Shown here: piece after piece, positions 16,865 through 25,869 of the stretch
Layout of the letters: each line of letters starts with the position of its first letter
How positions within the stretch are numbered: the first letter of the stretch is position 1
Source: Shewanella sp. 1CM18E
GTDB lineage: Bacteria > Pseudomonadota > Gammaproteobacteria > Enterobacterales > Shewanellaceae
Direction of reading: 5' to 3'
Length of the DNA stretch: 64,000 nucleotides
Assembly: GCF_023161665.1 (NCBI RefSeq)
Contig: NZ_JALNTW010000001.1
Coordinates: 684,791 to 748,790, forward strand
Position numbers and translations under genes: made by a program
The notes under the pieces: generated by a model
Told to the model about the DNA's origin: nothing
Databases searched by the model: none
What the model saw: only the letters and a program-made list of their open reading frames with translations

Positions 16865-18331
16865 TCAATGCGCACTGACGGTTCGCTCCTCCGCCCAATG
16901 TCGTAATGATTGCAACTGCTCACGCATAACAACAGAAAGTGGTTGGGTTTTCATAATCTCTTGATGTAAAACCGTTTGATTAACCTCAAGTTGTGATGCT
17001 TTCGCCGTATAAACCGCTGAGATCACCGCTTGCTCGATTTCAGCTCCAGAGAACCCGTGACTGACCGTAGCCAACTGCTCAAGATCAAATAAGTTAAGTG
17101 CAAGTTGACGACGCTTTAAATGGATCTCAAAAATAGTCTGCCTTACTTCAGCGTCTGGTAAATCAACAAAGAAGATTTCATCCATGCGTCCTTTACGCAT
17201 TAACTCTGGCGGAAGAGCGCTAATATCATTGGCCGTTGCAACCAGAAAAACATCTGATTTACGCTCAGCCATCCAAGTTAAAATCGTACCTAAAATGCGT
17301 TTTGAAGTGCCATCATCACTACTGCCACTACTCAAGCCCTTCTCTATTTCATCTATCCACAATACACATGGCGCCATTAAATCCGCTAACTCTAATGCCT
17401 TAGCCAAATTTTTCTCAGTTTCACCTATGTACTTATTATAAAGCGCAGCCATATCCATCTTAAGTAAAGGTCGATGCCACATACCGGCTACTGCTTTAGC
17501 AGCTAAACTTTTACCGCTCCCTTGTACCCCAAGCAGTAATACGCCTTTCGGCTTGTCTACAATTCCTTGGGGCGCGGATATGGGCGAGCGATAAGCTAAC
17601 CACTGCTTGAGGTTTTGCAGTCCCGCCACTTGAGAAAAATCACTGGTGTCATATTCAAATTGCAATACGCCCTGCATATCAAGCAACTCAAACTTAGCCC
17701 GATTAATTGTATCTACATCTGAATGAGTTATGGCACCATCATCGACTATGGCTTTATGTGCTAAACGCCGCGCATCATCAAATGTTACCCCGCGAAGGTT
17801 CTCAGCAAGCTTTGCCACTGCAGTGTCATCAACATTAAGCAGAACGCCTTCACTGCGCACTTTATCGACTTGTTCATAGATTAAATTCAGCAATTGGGTG
17901 CTATTGGGCAGTGACAATCTAAAGTGGGCACAATAATGTTTAATTTCAGGCGGAATGCTGAACTCATGACTCACCAATACAAGGGTGTGTTGTAATGATT
18001 CATATTCCAGCGCGATCTCTTTAAGTAAACGCACATTTTTAGGTGCATCTTCAACAAAAGGATGAAAGTCACAAAGCACATATATGCCCCGCTCTCGTGT
18101 CGACTTTATTTGCCCAAGAATATCGCTCGGCTCAGCATTGAACTTTTGTCGTCCAAGCCCACTATCGACTCGCATTAGCCCCTCTGTGACACTCCAACTA
18201 AATAGAGGTTGAAACAGAATATTAGATACCTTTTTTAGTAACTCTATCACTCGGTATTCTTCATAAGTTTCGATTACAACAATGGGGGTATTTGAGCGCA
18301 GTACCGCAGTGAGATCTTGGATATCTTGCAT
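16865..18331 (-). CDS. Ycf46-like AAA+ ATPase
   Basis: The 488-aa protein has an N-terminal half typical of the Ycf46 family (DLTAVLRSNTPIVVIETYEE, then LCDFHPFV). A C-terminal AAA+ module follows with Walker A GVQGSGKS (268-275), Walker B LWIDE (324-328), sensor-1 region FLVATAND and arginine finger region LMRKGRMDEIF. Ycf46 proteins occur in cyanobacteria, plastids and some proteobacteria. A role in carbon uptake has been proposed for cyanobacteria, but none is established here. It is a complete single gene with no obvious substrate partner next to it. Confidence 0.88.
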   Translation of the reverse strand: MQDIQDLTAVLRSNTPIVVIETYEEYRVIELLKKVSNILFQPLFSWSVTEGLMRVDSGLGRQKFNAEPSDILGQIKSTRERGIYVLCDFHPFVEDAPKNVRLLKEIALEYESLQHTLVLVSHEFSIPPEIKHYCAHFRLSLPNSTQLLNLIYEQVDKVRSEGVLLNVDDTAVAKLAENLRGVTFDDARRLAHKAIVDDGAITHSDVDTINRAKFELLDMQGVLQFEYDTSDFSQVAGLQNLKQWLAYRSPISAPQGIVDKPKGVLLLGVQGSGKSLAAKAVAGMWHRPLLKMDMAALYNKYIGETEKNLAKALELADLMAPCVLWIDEIEKGLSSGSSDDGTSKRILGTILTWMAERKSDVFLVATANDISALPPELMRKGRMDEIFFVDLPDAEVRQTIFEIHLKRRQLALNLFDLEQLATVSHGFSGAEIEQAVISAVYTAKASQLEVNQTVLHQEIMKTQPLSVVMREQLQSLRHWAEERTVSAH

Positions 18332-18372
18332 ATTTAGTCCTTAAACTGCTTGAACAAGTTACTAATGAAGCA

Positions 18373-18394
18373 AAAGGGGGCTTACGCCCCCTTT
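18373..18394 (-). terminator. Terminator after the HlyD-family gene
   Basis: AAAGGGGGC-TTAC-GCCCCCTTT is a perfect 9-bp stem. It lies downstream of the HlyD-family gene on the minus strand and upstream of the AAA+ gene. A second AT-rich hairpin, GTTATAAGCT with AGCTTATAAC, lies at 18403-18435. Confidence 0.75.
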
Positions 18395-18455
18395 ATATCA
18401 AAGTTATAAGCTTTATATCTGATTTAGCTTATAACGCCTTATTTATTCAAATAAA

Positions 18456-19592
18456 TTAATGGAATAAGTAATTGAGCCAGCCCTGCATTCTTAGTAAAAC
18501 TTTACGCATTATCGATACATGAGCAAAGTGCTCAGTGTAAATCGCGGCGTGACCAGAAACACCTGCAGGGAAGCGGGTTCTTACCTCATGATCTTCAAGC
18601 TTGATTAATACTAATGCGCGGCCGCGCACCATTAAACGATTTGAAGATACCAAGGCCCCCGAGGATTGAATTTCACCTTCAGCCATTGCTGGTAGCACCT
18701 TAGCCACCTTACCTTTAAACACCTGCCCTGGCGCGCCATCTAGGATGACTTCAGCTTCATCGCCCTCTTGTAAACGCAACAAGGAGTTTTGCCAAAATGC
18801 ACCAACAAACACCCTTTCTTCATCAGGAATAAAGCTTAGTAATGGTCTAAGTGGCATAGGCACTGCAACTATTCCTGGGCGTAGCGCCATTTGTGTCACC
18901 ATTCCATCAGCTGGCGCCCTAACCACGGTTTGCTTTAAGTCAAATTCCGCTTTTTCAAGTTCACCTTGAATACCTGCAACTTTAGTATTGACCCCATCGA
19001 CATTAGACTCAAAGGCTAATCTCACTCGCAACTCTTCAGCACTTGCCGCGGTCAATTGCGCTTCAGATGCAAGATAGAGTTGACGTTTATTATCTAATTC
19101 AAGCTCAGTAAAGGGCGAGTTGGCACCGCCACGTTTACGGCCCTTTTCATAGCGCTCAAACGCTGACTTGGTTCTATCTCTATCAGCCGTTGCTCGAGCA
19201 ACCGCAGCCCTTGCGGTTTCCCACGCAGCTTCAAGTTGTGGCACTTCAAGTTCTGCCGCCACTAGTGCGGCACGCTTTTGTTTAACAATGGCTTGAAATG
19301 GTGTTGGGTCAATTCTAAATAATACGTCGCCTTTTTTAATCGGCGTATTTGGTTCAACCTCTACTGTTGTCACTACACCTCTTACCGCGGGGTTAATTGG
19401 AGTCGTTACAAAATATTCTTTCGCAAAAGGCGTATAAGGGTGGTTGTAATTCATCAGCAAAATCAATGCGCCAACAATAAAAATCCCGCCTAAAATGGCT
19501 GTTGGTACTGTCCATTTAGTCAATGGAATTTTAAAGATCTTAAAGATGGCGATACACACTGCGGTATAGGTTAGAACTAATAGTAAATCCAT
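18456..19592 (-). CDS. HlyD-family membrane fusion protein, YibH/EmrA-like
   Basis: The 378-aa protein has N-terminal membrane segments (about residues 1-15 and 28-48). A periplasmic adaptor follows: a biotinyl-lipoyl-like half motif VVTTVEVEPNTPIKKGDVLFRIDPTPF, a long helical hairpin (about 105-205), the second half motif APADGMVTQMALRPG, and a beta-barrel end. Such proteins bridge inner-membrane exporters to the outer membrane. It begins 1 bp after a DUF3302 gene, the same pairing as E. coli yibH-yibI. No pump gene is adjacent, so the exporter partner and substrate are unknown. Confidence 0.87.
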   Translation of the reverse strand: MDLLLVLTYTAVCIAIFKIFKIPLTKWTVPTAILGGIFIVGALILLMNYNHPYTPFAKEYFVTTPINPAVRGVVTTVEVEPNTPIKKGDVLFRIDPTPFQAIVKQKRAALVAAELEVPQLEAAWETARAAVARATADRDRTKSAFERYEKGRKRGGANSPFTELELDNKRQLYLASEAQLTAASAEELRVRLAFESNVDGVNTKVAGIQGELEKAEFDLKQTVVRAPADGMVTQMALRPGIVAVPMPLRPLLSFIPDEERVFVGAFWQNSLLRLQEGDEAEVILDGAPGQVFKGKVAKVLPAMAEGEIQSSGALVSSNRLMVRGRALVLIKLEDHEVRTRFPAGVSGHAAIYTEHFAHVSIMRKVLLRMQGWLNYLFH

Positions 19593-19593
19593 A

Positions 19594-20040
19594 TTACACC
19601 TCTACCTTATTTGCTTGGTTGTTATCGGAAGGCTCGCCAGTCGGCCCTTTTGAGGTATTATCTGAGTTATTTGACCTATGGGCGTTATCATCAGGCCCCT
19701 TGCTATTCATCGCTTCCATTGCAGCTAATTTTTGCTCTAACTTCCTCACAGACTCAGTTAAGCCTTTAACCTCGCTTTCGAGTAATTGCTCTTTTTCTAC
19801 AACCTCTTGGAAACCCCAGCCTCTGTCTTCGCGGTAAAGCGTTGCCCAAATCCATAAAAATGGCCAAATCGCATGTAGTGTAAATAAGCTTACCCAGCCA
19901 GCTATATGCAAAGCATCTTGCTGGGGGTGATTGCGCTTTTTAGCGATTTCATAAGGTATATCATGAATCGCAATTACTCCGTAGAAGATAAAGATAGCCA
20001 CGAAAAAGATAATGCCTAATGCAAAATAATCTAGAAACAC
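19594..20040 (-). CDS. DUF3302 inner-membrane protein, YibI-like
   Basis: The 148-aa protein has two membrane helices (residues 4-26, YFALGIIFFVAIFIFYGVIAI, and about 48-68, VSLFTLHAIWPFLWIWATLY). Between them lies the conserved HDIPYEIAKKRNHPQQDALHIAGW. A predicted coiled coil (about 78-112) and a polar low-complexity tail follow (RSNNSDNTSKGPTGEPSDNN). The helical part matches DUF3302. Coupled to the HlyD-family gene with a 1-bp gap, it probably helps assemble or regulate that transport system (inference). Confidence 0.85.
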   Translation of the reverse strand: MFLDYFALGIIFFVAIFIFYGVIAIHDIPYEIAKKRNHPQQDALHIAGWVSLFTLHAIWPFLWIWATLYREDRGWGFQEVVEKEQLLESEVKGLTESVRKLEQKLAAMEAMNSKGPDDNAHRSNNSDNTSKGPTGEPSDNNQANKVEV

Positions 20041-20345
20041 AGTGCTCTCCCTTTAATAAAAGGAACTCGGCAATCGAGCCCAAAACATCCTAGCAACATA
20101 TTGGCAATATTTGCGGTTAAAATCTATTTTTTTGATTAAAAACCAAACATTAATTATCTTTCTAGCCATCACTATTTAGTGATCTCACGCACACTTGTTA
20201 GTAATTATCACTAACAAGCTTTCACTGCACGTTACACTAAGCGCAAATAACAATTGAAAGCCAAAGATGCTTTCAAATATTGCAGCGTCTGTAAAATTAG
20301 CCTCTGCAATAAACAAAAACTCCCTACAAAATAAAAGGTACACAA
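20041..20345. promoter_or_regulatory. Divergent promoter region with two perfect palindromes
   Basis: This region separates the DUF3302/HlyD operon from purT. ATCACTA-TT-TAGTGAT lies at 20168-20183 and CTTGTTAGT-aattatc-ACTAACAAG at 20194-20218. Both contain ACTA/TAGT half sites. They look like operators for a dimeric regulator, identity unknown. No PurR-type box (ACGCAAACGTTTGCGT-like) is visible. Confidence 0.55.
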
Positions 20346-21521
20346 ATGATAGGTACTGCATTATCTCCTAACGCTAAACGCGCAATGTTGCTTGGCTGCG
20401 GTGAGTTAGGTAAAGAAGTCGCCATTGAACTGCAACGCTTCGGTATTGAGGTGATTGGCGTTGACCGTTACCCTAACGCTCCTGCAATGCAAATCGCTCA
20501 CCGCTCACACGTTATAAATATGCTAGATGCTGACGCACTTAAAGCCGTTATTGCGCTTGAAAAACCAGATTTAGTTATTCCAGAATTAGAGGCCATTGCC
20601 ACCCAAACCCTTGTTGAAGTGGAAGCCGAAGGCGTTAATGTTGTGCCAACAGCAAAAGCAACGCAACTAACAATGGACCGTGAAGGTATTCGCCGTTTAG
20701 CTGCTGAAACTCTCGATATTCCAACCTCACCATACTTTTTCTGCGATACCGAAGCCGAGTTTAACGATGCAGTAGCGACAATCGGCTTACCTTGTGTTGT
20801 TAAGCCGGTGATGAGCTCATCGGGTAAAGGACAAAGCGTTATTCGCTCTCAAGAGCAAATCCTACCTGCTTGGCAATATGCTCAAGAAGGTGGCCGCGCC
20901 GGTAAAGGTCGGGTGATCGTTGAGGGCTTTGTCGCCTTTGATTATGAAATTACCCTGCTAACAATTAGCGCAGTTAATGGTATTCATTTCTGCGATGCTA
21001 TTGGCCATCGTCAAGAAGACGGTGATTATCGTGAATCATGGCAACCTCAAGCTATGTCGGCAACGGTTTTACAAAAATCACAAACTATTGGTAAAAAAGT
21101 CGTTGAAGCCTTAGGTGGATATGGCCTATTTGGTGTTGAGCTATTTATCAAAGGTGATGAGGTTTATTTCTCTGAAGTCTCACCAAGACCTCACGACACT
21201 GGCATGGTTACATTAATCAGCCAAGATTTGTCAGAATTTGCCTTACATGTTCGCGCCATTTTAGGCTTACCAATTAGTAACATTGCCCAACACGGCCCAA
21301 GTGCATCAGCGGTTATTTTGGCTAATGGTACTTCAAACAATATTCAGTTTACCGGTGTGGCTGAGGCACTAGTTGAGCCAGACACTCAAGTTCGCTTATT
21401 TGCCAAACCCGAAATTGATGGGCAAAGACGCTTAGGTGTTGCACTAGCAAGAGATCTGAACCTAGACAAGGCTGTCCAAAAAGCGTTAAACGCAGCGAGC
21501 AAGATTAAAGTTATTATGTAA
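20346..21521 (+). CDS. purT: Formate-dependent phosphoribosylglycinamide formyltransferase 2
   Basis: The 391-aa protein is an ATP-grasp enzyme of purine synthesis that adds formate to GAR using ATP, without folate. The N-terminal fold carries [29 protein letters not shown]. The ATP-grasp region shows [20 protein letters not shown], and the metal-binding stretch is [18 protein letters not shown]. Length and motifs match PurT rather than PurK or PurD. The gene is monocistronic, with a good terminator. Formate use suits an organism that makes formate from pyruvate anaerobically. Confidence 0.96.
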   Translation: MIGTALSPNAKRAMLLGCGELGKEVAIELQRFGIEVIGVDRYPNAPAMQIAHRSHVINMLDADALKAVIALEKPDLVIPELEAIATQTLVEVEAEGVNVVPTAKATQLTMDREGIRRLAAETLDIPTSPYFFCDTEAEFNDAVATIGLPCVVKPVMSSSGKGQSVIRSQEQILPAWQYAQEGGRAGKGRVIVEGFVAFDYEITLLTISAVNGIHFCDAIGHRQEDGDYRESWQPQAMSATVLQKSQTIGKKVVEALGGYGLFGVELFIKGDEVYFSEVSPRPHDTGMVTLISQDLSEFALHVRAILGLPISNIAQHGPSASAVILANGTSNNIQFTGVAEALVEPDTQVRLFAKPEIDGQRRLGVALARDLNLDKAVQKALNAASKIKVIM

Positions 21522-21527
21522 AACAAA

Positions 21528-21555
21528 AACCCACCTTTTTAGGTGGGTTCTTTTT
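21528..21555 (+). terminator. purT rho-independent terminator
   Basis: AACCCACCT-TTTT-AGGTGGGTT is followed by C and five T, directly after the purT stop. Confidence 0.92.
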
Positions 21556-21612
21556 ATATTCTCAAGCTGCATAAACGTAGTAATGATAAAAGCGATTTGA
21601 ACACCAAAACAC

Positions 21613-22566
21613 TTAGTTAACGCGGTTTTTATGCTCATCCTTTATAAAGCAACTTAAGTTATCGACAGCGATATTAAGTAGATTTTGTCTTGCTTCAATC
21701 GTTGCCCATGCATTATGAGGAGAGATGCTGATATTTTTAGCGCTAAGTAGAGGATTATTAGCTGCAGGCGGTTCACTCGATAAAACATCGACTCCCGCAT
21801 AAGCCAGCAGATCTGAATTTAGCGCATTTGCCAGCGCTTGCTCATCAATTAAACCACCTCGAGCAGTATTGATTAACATTGCAGATGGTTTCATGCAATC
21901 AAGCACTTCAGCATTAATTAGCTCTTGAGTATCAGCTGTTAACGGGCAATGCAGTGAAATAATATCAGACTGTGCAAAAAGCTCATCTCGCTCAGCCCAG
22001 CTGCAACCTACCGGTAATTGCACCTCGGAATTTCGAGTGTTTACCAGCACTTGCATACCAAACGCCAATGCGATTTGCGCTACCACTTTGGCTATATCAC
22101 CAAAGCCGATTAAACCTATGGTTTTACCTTTTAGCGATTGCAGCGGTGACAACGTAAAACAAAAGTCGGCAGACTGACTCCATTGGCCACTTTTCACTGC
22201 ACCTGAGTGCAGGGCAACTTGCTGCGTTGCATGCAGAATATGTGCAAATACCATTTGCGCCACAGCATCAGGACCATAGGCGGGTACGTTAGTCACTATA
22301 ATGCCAAGCTTTTCAGCTACTGTTAAATCAACAACATTAGTACCTGTCGCTAAAATACCTATGTATTTTAACTTAGGCAATTGCGTTAACAGCGCCTCAT
22401 CTAGAGGTGTTTTGTTAGTGAAGATTATTTCAGCACCTTGGCTTCGCGGCAATATGTTATTCGCATCGCAGCGCTCATAAACAGTGAGCTCGCCAAGTGC
22501 AGTTAACGGCTGCCAGTCTAAATCGCCTGGATTAAGTGTATAACCGTCAAGTACCACTATCTTCAT
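21613..22566 (-). CDS. D-2-hydroxyacid dehydrogenase, NAD-dependent (hydroxypyruvate reductase-like)
   Basis: The 317-aa protein is of the 2-hydroxyacid dehydrogenase family. It has the Rossmann motif GLIGFGDIAKVV, preceded by the YGPDAVAQMVFAHIL segment. The catalytic Arg lies in INTARGGLIDEQAL, the Glu in VLSSEP, and the His in SPHNAW. Relatives include glycerate dehydrogenase HprA and D-lactate dehydrogenases; the NVPAYGPDAVAQ segment and length favour the HprA-like group. It acts in the cytoplasm. It is followed after 10 bp, going upstream, by an outer-membrane protein gene on the same strand, so they may share a transcript although their functions seem unrelated. Confidence 0.87.
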   Translation of the reverse strand: MKIVVLDGYTLNPGDLDWQPLTALGELTVYERCDANNILPRSQGAEIIFTNKTPLDEALLTQLPKLKYIGILATGTNVVDLTVAEKLGIIVTNVPAYGPDAVAQMVFAHILHATQQVALHSGAVKSGQWSQSADFCFTLSPLQSLKGKTIGLIGFGDIAKVVAQIALAFGMQVLVNTRNSEVQLPVGCSWAERDELFAQSDIISLHCPLTADTQELINAEVLDCMKPSAMLINTARGGLIDEQALANALNSDLLAYAGVDVLSSEPPAANNPLLSAKNISISPHNAWATIEARQNLLNIAVDNLSCFIKDEHKNRVN

Positions 22567-22576
22567 ATAGGTTTTC

Positions 22577-23188
22577 CTAAAATTTTAAACTGGCGCCAAT
22601 ATTCGCCTGACCTTGCCACATAATGTCTGACTGAATATTCCAGATGCAGCCCGTTCCATCGCAAAACAGAGCGTTATCAGCGTTCACAAAGGTGGCGTAA
22701 CCTTTAACTTCTGCAAATAGCGCTAATGATTGGGTAGCTTGATATTCAAAGCCGCCACCAATCGCCATTGAAAAACGCGTTTCAGTTGAATAGCCACCAC
22801 CTGGACGCATACTGGTTAAACCAAGACTGGTGGTGACATAGGGATTAAGAACTTGAGTAGGAAAGTAAAGCGCGCCACCGACATGAAAGTAATCAACATC
22901 CATAGAAGTGATGATTTCAGGACTAAAATTTCCCGCGCCTTTTAAATCTGTGGCTTGATGGCTATAGAGTAAATAAACACTGCCAGGGTCCTTAGTAGTG
23001 ATCCCAAGCATTACGCCGTAGTTTTCAGATTCAGCAATCTTTCCTTGGCCAGTGTCTGCCGAAGCTGAGTTTGAGATATCAAACTCACTCGCAGCAAAAC
23101 TATAACCAGCAAACGGAGCTACATAAACTTCAGCTGCCGCAGGAAGAGCACACAATGAAGTCATTAATAACGCAATACTTGGTTTCAT
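22577..23188 (-). CDS. Outer-membrane beta-barrel protein
   Basis: The 203-aa protein has a signal peptide cut after AAAE or AAA (MKPSIALLMTSLCALPAAA). An eight-strand-type barrel follows with alternating hydrophobic strands (VYVAPFAGYSFAASEF, SVYLLYSHQATDL, ALFAEVKGYATFV). It ends in a terminal Phe (NIGASLKF). Two cysteines in a late loop (FCDGTGCIW) may form a disulfide. It resembles OmpW/OmpX-sized porin-like proteins, but I recognise no named family. Its position next to the dehydrogenase does not indicate a function. Confidence 0.75.
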   Translation of the reverse strand: MKPSIALLMTSLCALPAAAEVYVAPFAGYSFAASEFDISNSASADTGQGKIAESENYGVMLGITTKDPGSVYLLYSHQATDLKGAGNFSPEIITSMDVDYFHVGGALYFPTQVLNPYVTTSLGLTSMRPGGGYSTETRFSMAIGGGFEYQATQSLALFAEVKGYATFVNADNALFCDGTGCIWNIQSDIMWQGQANIGASLKF

Positions 23189-23228
23189 ATAATGTCCCTA
23201 TAATGAGTCCTAGCCATTGTTGGCTAAG

Positions 23229-24008
23229 TTAGCGCATACCTCTTTCACCTTTGACTCTATCATAAGCCGCTTGAATATCTTGCGCTTTTGTCTTGGCAAG
23301 TTCCATCATTTCAGCTGGTAATCCTTTAGCCACTAATTTGTCTGGATGATGTTCATTCATCAACTTTCTATAGGCGCGCTTGATATCTTGGTCTGAATTA
23401 GACTCTGACATGCCAAGCACCTCATAAGCATCTTTAATTGATGTTTGATTACCAGCGCCGCCGCTACGGTGGAAATTAAATTCAGCTTGCCATCTTGCAA
23501 GCAAATCATCGAGTTGCTGCTGACTAAAACCCAGCTCTTTGGCCACAATCGATAAAATAGAGCGCTCTTTTTGATCTAGTTGAGCATCAGATAGTGCCGT
23601 TTGAATTTGGATCTCCAAAAACATCTGTAGCACTTCTTTACGCCCCATTGAGATAACTCTAAAGGTCTTTAAACAGGCATTGAGGTCAAAGTCAGACTCT
23701 TTACCTTCACGAAATGCTGCTTGTGCATCTGCGCGCGCTTGGCCACTTAAATTAAGCTGGTCCATTAAAGAACTCGCCATGCGAATATCATTTTCGGTGA
23801 CATGCCCAGATGCTTTAGCAACATGGCCCATTACCGCAAATGTAGTATTAAAAAATAATGCCTGACGCTTACCGCTACTGCTTATGCCTGCACTTTTGCC
23901 GAATTTGCGGTCATACATATGTCCAAGCCAAAGCCCTAAAATCGCGCCTCCGAGACGTCCGAACATAAAACCTATAATAAAACCGAAAACCTTACCCCAA
24001 ATACGCAT
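23229..24008 (-). CDS. djlA: Membrane-anchored J-domain co-chaperone DjlA
   Basis: The 259-aa protein has the three-part layout of DjlA. A short N-terminal glycine-rich membrane anchor (VFGFIIGFMFGRLGGAILGLWLG) comes first, then a TerB-like helical domain (about residues 45-180). A C-terminal J domain follows with the HPD triad in NEHHPDKL. DjlA stimulates DnaK at the inner membrane and is linked in E. coli to the Rcs envelope response. It starts at 24008, overlapping the murU stop by one base, so it belongs to the amgK-murU-djlA transcript. Confidence 0.95.
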   Translation of the reverse strand: MRIWGKVFGFIIGFMFGRLGGAILGLWLGHMYDRKFGKSAGISSSGKRQALFFNTTFAVMGHVAKASGHVTENDIRMASSLMDQLNLSGQARADAQAAFREGKESDFDLNACLKTFRVISMGRKEVLQMFLEIQIQTALSDAQLDQKERSILSIVAKELGFSQQQLDDLLARWQAEFNFHRSGGAGNQTSIKDAYEVLGMSESNSDQDIKRAYRKLMNEHHPDKLVAKGLPAEMMELAKTKAQDIQAAYDRVKGERGMR

Positions 24009-24676
24009 TATCTAACCTTTTTACTTTCGCGAGCTTCAATTTGTGTATGCCGTTCTATTGTACCGACATCACACCAAAAATGATCAAAATGATCGCCACT
24101 AACTTGTTTCGTTTTCATGGCTTGCCGTAATAATGGTGCTAACGCAAATGCACCTTCTTCCGTGCCATTAAATAATTGTGGATGGTAAATACCCATTCCC
24201 GAAAACGTTAGCTTTTGCGTGCCTTCATCAACGACAAGCCCTCGGCTTAAGGCAAAGTCGCCTTCTGGATGCTGACTAGGGTTATTAACTAACCATAGGT
24301 GGGCTAACATGTCAGGCATCAGTGGCTTAATCTCTGGTAACTGGTCAATAAAAATATCACCATTAATCACCAAAAATGGTTCATTACCTAAAAGGTTGAG
24401 CGCTTGCTTGATCCCGCCGCCGGTCTCTAACGCAGAGTCCTCTGCACTGTATTGGATATTAACTTGCCACTGACTACCATCACCTAGCGTTTCAACTAGC
24501 TTATGTCCGAGCCAAGCATGGTTAATCACTATTTCTGAAATACCTGCTGCAGCGAGTTTTTCAATGTGATACACAATTAATGGCTTACCAGCAACTGGGA
24601 CTAAAGGTTTAGGAATTGAATCAGTCAATGGCCGTAAACGCTCTCCACGCCCCGCCGCTAAGATCATTGCTTTCAT
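24008..24676 (-). CDS. murU: N-acetylmuramate alpha-1-phosphate uridylyltransferase
   Basis: The 222-aa protein is a small sugar nucleotidyltransferase. It opens with MKAMILAAGRGERLRPLTD, the nucleotide-binding loop, and has the metal-binding INGDIFID and late CDVGTIER motifs. It lies 27 bp downstream of a kinase of the AmgK type. This matches the Pseudomonas MurNAc recycling route, in which AmgK makes MurNAc-1-phosphate and MurU makes UDP-MurNAc, bypassing de novo synthesis and the target of fosfomycin. The gene pair makes MurU far more likely than a general glucose-1-phosphate enzyme. Confidence 0.92.
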   Translation of the reverse strand: MKAMILAAGRGERLRPLTDSIPKPLVPVAGKPLIVYHIEKLAAAGISEIVINHAWLGHKLVETLGDGSQWQVNIQYSAEDSALETGGGIKQALNLLGNEPFLVINGDIFIDQLPEIKPLMPDMLAHLWLVNNPSQHPEGDFALSRGLVVDEGTQKLTFSGMGIYHPQLFNGTEEGAFALAPLLRQAMKTKQVSGDHFDHFWCDVGTIERHTQIEARESKKVR

Positions 24677-24703
24677 TGCATGCCTTTTATGTAAATTAGC
24701 TAT

Positions 24704-25708
24704 TTAAATCGAGTTGTTTGGTGCATTTACCGCCGGGATTATATCTTCTGCGATCCATACCGAAAATGCCTTTAACTCTGCATATCTGCCTGCTATATCG
24801 CGGATATACTCGAGCGTCAACGGAATGTCTGCCATATAAGCAGGTTTATTGTCTCGATAATTGAGTCTTGCGAAAATACCAGCGGCTTTTACATGACGCT
24901 GTATCCCCATAAGATCAAACCAGCGGCGATATTGCTCAATGCTCGTCTTTGCGGGAATGAGTTTATTCTCAATGCACTGTGTATAGTGCTGCAGCATCAG
25001 TCGCTCCACATCAGAGTCTGGCCAGCGAATATAGCAGTCACGTAGTAAAGAGACTGCATCGTAAGTCACAGGACCTATGACGGCATCTTGAAAATCAATA
25101 ACTTTTAACTGGCCATCTTGAAGCATTAGGTTACGGCTATGGTAATCTCTGTGCATACCGGCTTGAGGCTGTGATAACGCGCTATCGGTTAATACCTTAA
25201 AAGCTTTAGTGGTGTGACTTTTGACCGCTTCGGCAGGTAAGCCTAAATGATGCACAGCTAACCATTCACAAAAGATCGCTAACTCACGTTCTACAAAGGC
25301 TTTATCATAGCTAGGTAAAGGGCCCGCACTTGTCGTAGTGACTTTTGCAATATCAGTCAGTAAAACCAATGCCTCAGAATAATATTTTTGTAAGCTTTGC
25401 TCGTTTAACACCGACAACAGCTGCACATCGCCTAAGTCACTCAGCAGCATAACCCCTAAAGATTGGTCGCTTGCTATCACCTTTGGCACAGCAATACCTT
25501 GACGTGAATAACTGTCTGCCAATTGAATAAACGGTGCAATATCGATAAGGTTAGGCGGTGAATCGACTACAATATATGACAAGTCATCGATAAAAACTCT
25601 AAAGTAGCGTCTAAAGCTCGCATCGCCAGATATCAACTGTGGCGAGACTTTTACATTAAAATACTGGTTTAGCCATGCATTTAACTGAAGAAATCTAGGA
25701 TCTGACAA
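24704..25708 (-). CDS. amgK: N-acetylmuramate/N-acetylglucosamine kinase (aminoglycoside phosphotransferase fold)
   Basis: The protein has the choline/aminoglycoside kinase fold. The catalytic loop is GMHRDYHSRNLM and the metal-binding motif is VIDFQDAVIGP. AmgK phosphorylates MurNAc or GlcNAc at the anomeric carbon. The longest frame begins at 25816, but its first 36 residues look unlike the family. I place the start at TTG 25708 (LSDPRFLQLNAWLNQYF), where GAGG lies five bases upstream; GTG 25714 is a close alternative. That also leaves about 160 bp for a divergent promoter with lptD. It is the first gene of amgK-murU-djlA. Confidence 0.88.
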   Translation of the reverse strand: MSDPRFLQLNAWLNQYFNVKVSPQLISGDASFRRYFRVFIDDLSYIVVDSPPNLIDIAPFIQLADSYSRQGIAVPKVIASDQSLGVMLLSDLGDVQLLSVLNEQSLQKYYSEALVLLTDIAKVTTTSAGPLPSYDKAFVERELAIFCEWLAVHHLGLPAEAVKSHTTKAFKVLTDSALSQPQAGMHRDYHSRNLMLQDGQLKVIDFQDAVIGPVTYDAVSLLRDCYIRWPDSDVERLMLQHYTQCIENKLIPAKTSIEQYRRWFDLMGIQRHVKAAGIFARLNYRDNKPAYMADIPLTLEYIRDIAGRYAELKAFSVWIAEDIIPAVNAPNNSI

Positions 25709-25869
25709 GGGCACCTCATGGCTCTTAAGAAGAAATTGCTTTATTATAACGACAAAATGGAAACAGCTAAGCAATTGAAAAAATTTATTTGGCTGAGTTG
25801 CCCAGGTAAGGGTCAACTTTTCTCCTCTTTCACTGTCCAGACTAAGAAATCATAATTAATTGACCTAAG

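Noticed and set aside
20041..20345. PurR operator for purT
   Set aside because: I searched the region by eye for an ACGCAAACGTTTGCGT-like site and found none; the palindromes present have a different core.
24704..25816. AmgK start at 25816
   Set aside because: The first 36 residues are hydrophobic and unlike the family, and the frame has a better-placed TTG start at 25708 with GAGG upstream.
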